The position numbers were made by a program, and so were the translations under genes. A DNA stretch of 64,000 nt from JAHCHG01 sp041394845 (lineage in GTDB: Bacteria > Acidobacteriota > Blastocatellia > Pyrinomonadales > Pyrinomonadaceae): positions 248,001 through 312,000 of the forward strand of contig JAWKHL010000004.1 in the NCBI GenBank assembly GCA_041394845.1. Reading direction: 5' to 3'. Below the pieces are notes generated by a model. The model was given only the letters and a program-made list of their open reading frames with translations, did not search any database and was not told where the DNA came from. Below are positions 60,000 to 64,000 of this stretch, in pieces. Within the stretch, counting starts at the first letter, position 1. Every line of letters starts with the position of its first letter.

Positions 60000-62867
60000 T
60001 TATTTCCAGTCGCCGAGCAATATAAAAGCGCTCCAGTAATAGGGCGAACGGTAGCGCGGGATCTTTTTCATATCCGCTTTGGCCCGTCGGAGAGCGGTCG
60101 GGGCAGGAAGCTCCTTTTCCAGATGATAGCGATAGAAAAGCCTCATGAATTCGGCGGTCGCGAAATCGTCAACCTTCCAGAGACTGGCGATGATCCGTTC
60201 CGACCCGGCATAAAGAAAACCGCGCGAAACGCCGATCAGGCCCTCGCCGCGCACCTCTTTGCCGAGCGCCGTCTGGCAGGCCGAGAGAACGACCAGTTCG
60301 CTCTGAAGATTCAGATTATAGATGTCGTCCAGACTCAGAAAACCGTCCTGCGGTCTTCCCTTTTCATCGTAGAGCGAGAAAACCAGCCCCGAAAGTCCGG
60401 GCTGTGAGGTGTTGAGCAAACCGTGCGTCGCAAAATGAATGATCCGATAACCCGACAGATCGGCATTTTCCACATTTTCCAGACTGGCCTGAAAATCGGT
60501 CCGCAGACTGGTCTTGTCGGCGGCGGTCAGAGCGGCGATGTTGTTTGCCTCCCGGCGCGAGGCCAGAAGTCTGGGCAGTCGGTCGCCGAACTGAAAATCG
60601 CGCAGAACCCTTTCGATGACTTCGCTCTGAGCGGAAGATACCGTTTTTTTGGAGGAACCGACGCGCGGGTCGGCCGGGTCAAAGACCGGATCGGCAAAAA
60701 TGGCGATCGTCTTTTGATTGATCCGGGCCGGTTTCGGACCGTCTCTCAGTTGCCCCAGCACCGAAGCCGACGGGAGAATGACGACCTCGTTTTCATCGGC
60801 CAGAACTTTTTCGGAACCGGGGATCGCCAGCGCCGAAAAAGGCGTGTACTGCAAAATTCCGTCGGCCACAACGGCGAGCCGTTTGCCGGAGAGGCGGGCG
60901 GCGAATTCGCCCATCAGAGTTTGCCCCAGTTCCAGCGAAAGTTCGCGAACCTTCGCCTCATCGGGTCTTTTTCCGGCGATGATCAGATCATTGAAAGTCT
61001 TGACCCGGGCCTCTATCTCGCGGCCGGGCGGCAAATTAAAAACATCGATCGAATCGGTCGTGATAAGCCAGACGAAACTTCGCTCCCCTCCGAGTTTGTA
61101 TTCGAGCAGGACCGTCCGCTCATCGAGCAAATTCCTGATCTCTCCAATCGTCAGCGTCTTTCCTTCGGTCAGATCGGCGTATTTCGGATTTTCGCGGCGG
61201 ATTCTGGTTTGCAGATTTTGGATCTGCAAATTGAGATCGATGATCTGGTCGTTGATCCCGGCCACCTTTTCAGCTTCGGGATTTCCGCCGAGCAGATTTT
61301 GGCGATCCGTGTATTTTTCGTTGAGTTCGCTTTGCAGTTCCTTCAGTTTTTCGAGCAGGTGCGGATCGTTCCCTCTTCTGAAATTGACCCGGGCCTCGCG
61401 GAGCAGTTCCAGCAGGCTCCGGGAACGCGAACGCTCGCTGGTCTCCAGAGCGAGTTCGACGTCCCGTTTGTCCTTCGTTTTTTCAAACCGCGTGATGAGC
61501 AGATCGGTGTAGAGTTCATAATAGTTCTGAACGGTGGAAAAATACCCCGAACGGTTTTGCGATGCGACCAGTTCGCCGCGGATCTGCTCGATCAGCTCCA
61601 GCCCGGCCGTGATGTATTTGATCGCATTTTCCTGATCTCCGCGCTCTTTTTCGGCCACGGCCAGCAGATAAAAAGATTCGGCCTCCATCCGCCGGTCGCC
61701 CAGTTCTCCGGATCTGATGTTCGCCTCCGACAAATTCCTAAGAGCCTCCTCGTGATCACCGTTCCGCCACCGGAGTTTGCCCAGATTGAGGAGCGAATTG
61801 GCGATCCCCCAGCGGAACTCCAACTTCTGCCTCAATTCCAGAGACTCCTCCAGATAAGCGATCCCCTCTTTGGCCTTTCCCTGAAAGAAAAGGGCGTTTC
61901 CGAGATTGTTCAAAGTGTGCGAAATGCTCCTCTGGTTGCGAGGGCTTTCATCAGCACGCTTGATCTCCAGCGATTGTCTGAAAAGATCCTCGGCCTTTTT
62001 ATAATTCCCGAGGCTCATATGGGTAAAACCCAGATTGTTCAGATAGATGGAAACGCTGTTCAAATTGCCGAGTTCGCGCTGGATCTTGATCGCCTGTTGG
62101 TAATAAGTGATGGATTTTTCGTATTCTCCGAGGTCGGAGTAAACGACTCCGGCGTTGTTGACGGCCGAGCCCTCATACTCGCGCAGCCCCATCTCCCGCC
62201 AGATGTCCAGACTCTCCAGATAGACGTCGAGCGCGTTCTGAAGTTCGCCGAGCTGTTCGTAAACAAGCCCCTTAGACACCAGAGCGACGCCCTCCCAGAC
62301 CCTGTCTTTTTTGACTTTGGAAAGCCCGATGACCTTGTCCCACTTGGCCAGAGAGTCGCGTTTCCCCTGAATCGTTCCCTTGTATTTGTCCATGGTGGCC
62401 GCTTCGGCCAATGATTCGAGTTCGGCCCCGATCTCGCCGATCCGCCAGTCCTCGGGAACGGTCGGTCGGATTTCCCTGAGCAAGATCTCGAACCCGCCGA
62501 GCGGCGAACGCGGATCGGCCGGAGACACCTCGACCAGATATTCGCCCGCCGTCCGCGCCGTTACGAGGATCAGGTCATTGCCGAAACGGCCGCTCGGCGA
62601 AGAGGCCGTGATGTATCTTTCGCCCTGCGGGTCAATGCCGATCAGGGAAACGTCAACGCCTTTCTGGATGATCTCCACCCGCGCCGTTTGCCCCGACGCC
62701 AGAGAAACGGAAAAAAGCCTGCTCTCCCCTCCCTTTATTTCGGACTCGACTGGTTCTCCCAAAGTCAGTTTTACCGTTTGGGTCTGAGCCGCCGCGCTTG
62801 CGCCGAAAAAGAAGACCGCGATCAGAAAATGCAGAAAAACTGTTGCCCGGCAAAGTTTTTTTTCCAT
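60000..62867 (-). CDS. secreted TPR-CHAT protease-like protein
   Basis: 955 residues from ATG 62867 (the longer frame upstream starts within heptamer repeat). Signal peptide ~1-26 (FFFGASAAAQ). Beta domain ~30-140 (pre-peptidase-like, LTLGEPVESEIKGGESRLFSV). About six tetratricopeptide repeats at ~190-450 (GLVYEQLGELQNALDVYLES, AGVVYSDLGEYEKSITYYQQ and similar). Helical spacer, then the C-terminal CHAT caspase-like domain with intact dyad His815 (HFATHG) and Cys864 (LSACQTALG). CHAT proteases cleave protein partners; here the target may be the neighbouring anti-sigma-like protein (inference). Confidence 0.88.
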   Translation of the reverse strand: MEKKLCRATVFLHFLIAVFFFGASAAAQTQTVKLTLGEPVESEIKGGESRLFSVSLASGQTARVEIIQKGVDVSLIGIDPQGERYITASSPSGRFGNDLILVTARTAGEYLVEVSPADPRSPLGGFEILLREIRPTVPEDWRIGEIGAELESLAEAATMDKYKGTIQGKRDSLAKWDKVIGLSKVKKDRVWEGVALVSKGLVYEQLGELQNALDVYLESLDIWREMGLREYEGSAVNNAGVVYSDLGEYEKSITYYQQAIKIQRELGNLNSVSIYLNNLGFTHMSLGNYKKAEDLFRQSLEIKRADESPRNQRSISHTLNNLGNALFFQGKAKEGIAYLEESLELRQKLEFRWGIANSLLNLGKLRWRNGDHEEALRNLSEANIRSGELGDRRMEAESFYLLAVAEKERGDQENAIKYITAGLELIEQIRGELVASQNRSGYFSTVQNYYELYTDLLITRFEKTKDKRDVELALETSERSRSRSLLELLREARVNFRRGNDPHLLEKLKELQSELNEKYTDRQNLLGGNPEAEKVAGINDQIIDLNLQIQNLQTRIRRENPKYADLTEGKTLTIGEIRNLLDERTVLLEYKLGGERSFVWLITTDSIDVFNLPPGREIEARVKTFNDLIIAGKRPDEAKVRELSLELGQTLMGEFAARLSGKRLAVVADGILQYTPFSALAIPGSEKVLADENEVVILPSASVLGQLRDGPKPARINQKTIAIFADPVFDPADPRVGSSKKTVSSAQSEVIERVLRDFQFGDRLPRLLASRREANNIAALTAADKTSLRTDFQASLENVENADLSGYRIIHFATHGLLNTSQPGLSGLVFSLYDEKGRPQDGFLSLDDIYNLNLQSELVVLSACQTALGKEVRGEGLIGVSRGFLYAGSERIIASLWKVDDFATAEFMRLFYRYHLEKELPAPTALRRAKADMKKIPRYRSPYYWSAFILLGDWK

Positions 62868-63001
62868 AACTTCGAAAAATTTAAAGTCCTGATTATTACA
62901 AACACCTTGCCAAGAAACCGACCATAAAGTCAAGGGATTTTCGGGATCGTGAAAAGGGATCGGGAGCGCGAAAACAACGTTTCCGGCTCCCGATTTTAAA
63001 C

Positions 63002-63034
63002 ATCCCAAAACCCAAAATCCAAAACCCAAAATCG
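63002..63034. repeat. CCCAAAA/TCCAAAA heptamer array
   Basis: Four consecutive 7-base units (TCCCAAA ACCCAAA ATCCAAA ACCCAAA ATCGAAT) between the SYLF gene stop and the CHAT gene; this produces a spurious frame extension at the CHAT start. Confidence 0.75.
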
Positions 63035-63036
63035 AA

Positions 63037-63738
63037 TCATTTGGCGTATTCGGCCACGGTTTTCGGAAAAACCTGAAGACTTTCCGGGGCCTCGTCCCAG
63101 AGGGTCGGCAATTTCAAAAGAAGGGTTTTGGCGCTTTTTTTGTAAAGCGCGCGGTTGAGATCGTCGTCCTGAGAGATGACCGCCCCTTTTAAGGAAATGC
63201 CGATAAATGCCCCCTGACTTCTGGAATAGGTCAAAATCCCGGCATCGAGCGTGGTGTTGGTCGAAGCGGCGGTCGTTCTTCCGACGGGGCCGGCCGCCAC
63301 GCTGGCCTCGCCGCCGATCTCGAACTTGTCTTCCAGAATTCCCTTGAGCCCCGATTCGTTGCGGACGATCATCACGTAATCGATCTTCTCGCCGCCGATC
63401 TGGGCTCCGAAACTCCCGCCGCCCATCTTCAGGAAAGCCGGGGCGCTCCAGCCGTCTTTCAACCGGCGGACGACCACGCCCTTGCCGCCCTGACCGCCGA
63501 AAATGAAAGCCCCTTTGAGGACGCCCGGAAAAACGATGACCGCCTCGGCCTTTTCCATAATGTCTTCGGGGATCGATTTTTCCCGGATCCTCATCACTTC
63601 GCGGATGACCTCCGCCGCGCTCTGTGCCCGATCGGTCGCCTTTTCCAGATCGGAGCGTTTTTGCGCCGACGCGTCGGCATGAAAAAATACCGCGCCGAAC
63701 AAAACGGCCGACAGAATCATTAATGCTGATAACTTCAT
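63037..63738 (-). CDS. secreted SYLF-domain lipid-binding protein
   Basis: 233 residues from ATG 63738 (GGAG just upstream; TTG 63753 overlaps it). Signal peptide 1-25 (FFHADASAQ). SYLF (Ysc84) domain: VIVFPGVLKGAFIFGGQGGKGVVV, then FGAQIGGEKIDYVMIV, and the SRSQGAFIGISLKGAVI signature. SYLF domains bind phosphoinositide-type lipids in eukaryotes; bacterial ones are periplasmic, function unclear. Upstream of the CHAT cluster in the same direction, about 170 bases before the CHAT start. Confidence 0.9.
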   Translation of the reverse strand: MKLSALMILSAVLFGAVFFHADASAQKRSDLEKATDRAQSAAEVIREVMRIREKSIPEDIMEKAEAVIVFPGVLKGAFIFGGQGGKGVVVRRLKDGWSAPAFLKMGGGSFGAQIGGEKIDYVMIVRNESGLKGILEDKFEIGGEASVAAGPVGRTTAASTNTTLDAGILTYSRSQGAFIGISLKGAVISQDDDLNRALYKKSAKTLLLKLPTLWDEAPESLQVFPKTVAEYAK

Positions 63739-63790
63739 ATTTTTTTTCTCCAAGATAATAATTACTGTGAAAATTAAAAAAACTAGAGTT

Positions 63791-63905
63791 TAGTGATGGG
63801 TGATGGGTGATGGGTGAAAAGTTAAACAGATAATATCAGACAATAGATCCGGATGATCAGAAAATTAAGTTTTATCCCATCACCTATCACTCATCACCCA
63901 TCACA
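63791..63905. repeat. inverted pair of GATGGGT heptamer arrays
   Basis: Left GTGATGGGTGATGGGTGATG at 63794-63817, right CCCATCACCTATCACTCATC... at 63877-63905. Same family and inverted arrangement as the hflX-lexA region (36704-36846). Nothing else is seen between 63754 and the window end. Confidence 0.8.
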
Positions 63906-64000
63906 AATTTAACAAAATTTCAGTTTTTTAATTTACAGAGTAATAGTGAATCCCGATCTTTATTATCTTAGAATGCCAAAACACGGAGGCGGTTGGCAAA

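Noticed and set aside
63973..64000. ATG with a short open frame (MPKHGGGWQ) at the right edge
   Set aside because: Only nine codons, no Shine-Dalgarno sequence and no recognisable family; could be the start of a gene beyond the window, but cannot be supported.

Overview
The window looks like a piece of chromosome from an uncultured or little-studied Acidobacteriota, most likely class Blastocatellia (Pyrinomonadaceae-like). This is inferred from moderate GC, sparse single-copy housekeeping genes mixed with many secreted proteins of unknown role, several stand-alone serine hydrolases, sigma/anti-sigma pairs and a TPR-CHAT protein. There is no rRNA, no tRNA and no CRISPR array that I can see. 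No plasmid or phage backbone is visible.

Layout. 1-8 kb: a PLP-dependent dehydratase, a small antitoxin-like gene followed by a broken PIN toxin, an AraC regulator, two class-C beta-lactamase-like serine hydrolases, an S33 peptidase and a membrane methyltransferase-like protein. 7.9-8.1 kb: a palindrome-rich MITE-like element. 8-14.6 kb (minus strand): a DUF3298-type secreted protein, a small membrane protein, CinA, a TPR-like membrane protein, a 2Fe-2S ferredoxin with a charged tail, Fur and a DUF2520 protein. 14.8-18.4 kb: a solitary 1170-residue P-loop ATPase resembling BREX BrxC/PglY ATPases. 18.7-26.5 kb: M48 protease, TIG+NHL propeller protein, PilT, UPF0182 and PhzF. 26.9-30.1 kb: rpsA, an HU gene and a HIT-family gene. 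30.2-37.5 kb: small membrane/secreted proteins, a PgpH-type HD phosphodiesterase, HflX (apparently starting at ATC) and a LexA-like repressor lacking the usual cleavage dipeptide. 38-48.7 kb: ACT-malic enzyme, amidohydrolase, a DUF4920/VapBC/CarboxypepD gene string, a Dus synthase, three secreted proteins of unknown function and a LOG-family protein. 48.7-52.4 kb: ECF sigma with a ZAS-TM-PDZ anti-sigma and two secreted proteins. 52.5-57.1 kb: TrmL, a BON-domain gene beside the remnant of a second one, a third serine hydrolase and TypA/BipA. 57.3-63.7 kb: a minus-strand run consisting of a SYLF protein, a secreted TPR-CHAT protease-like protein, a divergent sigma factor, an anti-sigma-like membrane protein and a zinc-ribbon membrane protein.

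Two things stand out. First, the TPR-CHAT / sigma / anti-sigma-like / zinc-ribbon cluster suggests a protease-gated transcription switch independent of CRISPR. Second, nearly every larger intergenic gap carries short heptamer arrays of several unrelated sequence families (GGATTTT, GATGGGT, TTTATCA and similar), often as inverted pairs. They resemble the STRR heptamer repeats of filamentous cyanobacteria. They run up to start codons, supply promoter DNA, and create false N-terminal extensions of genes; several starts were moved downstream for this reason.
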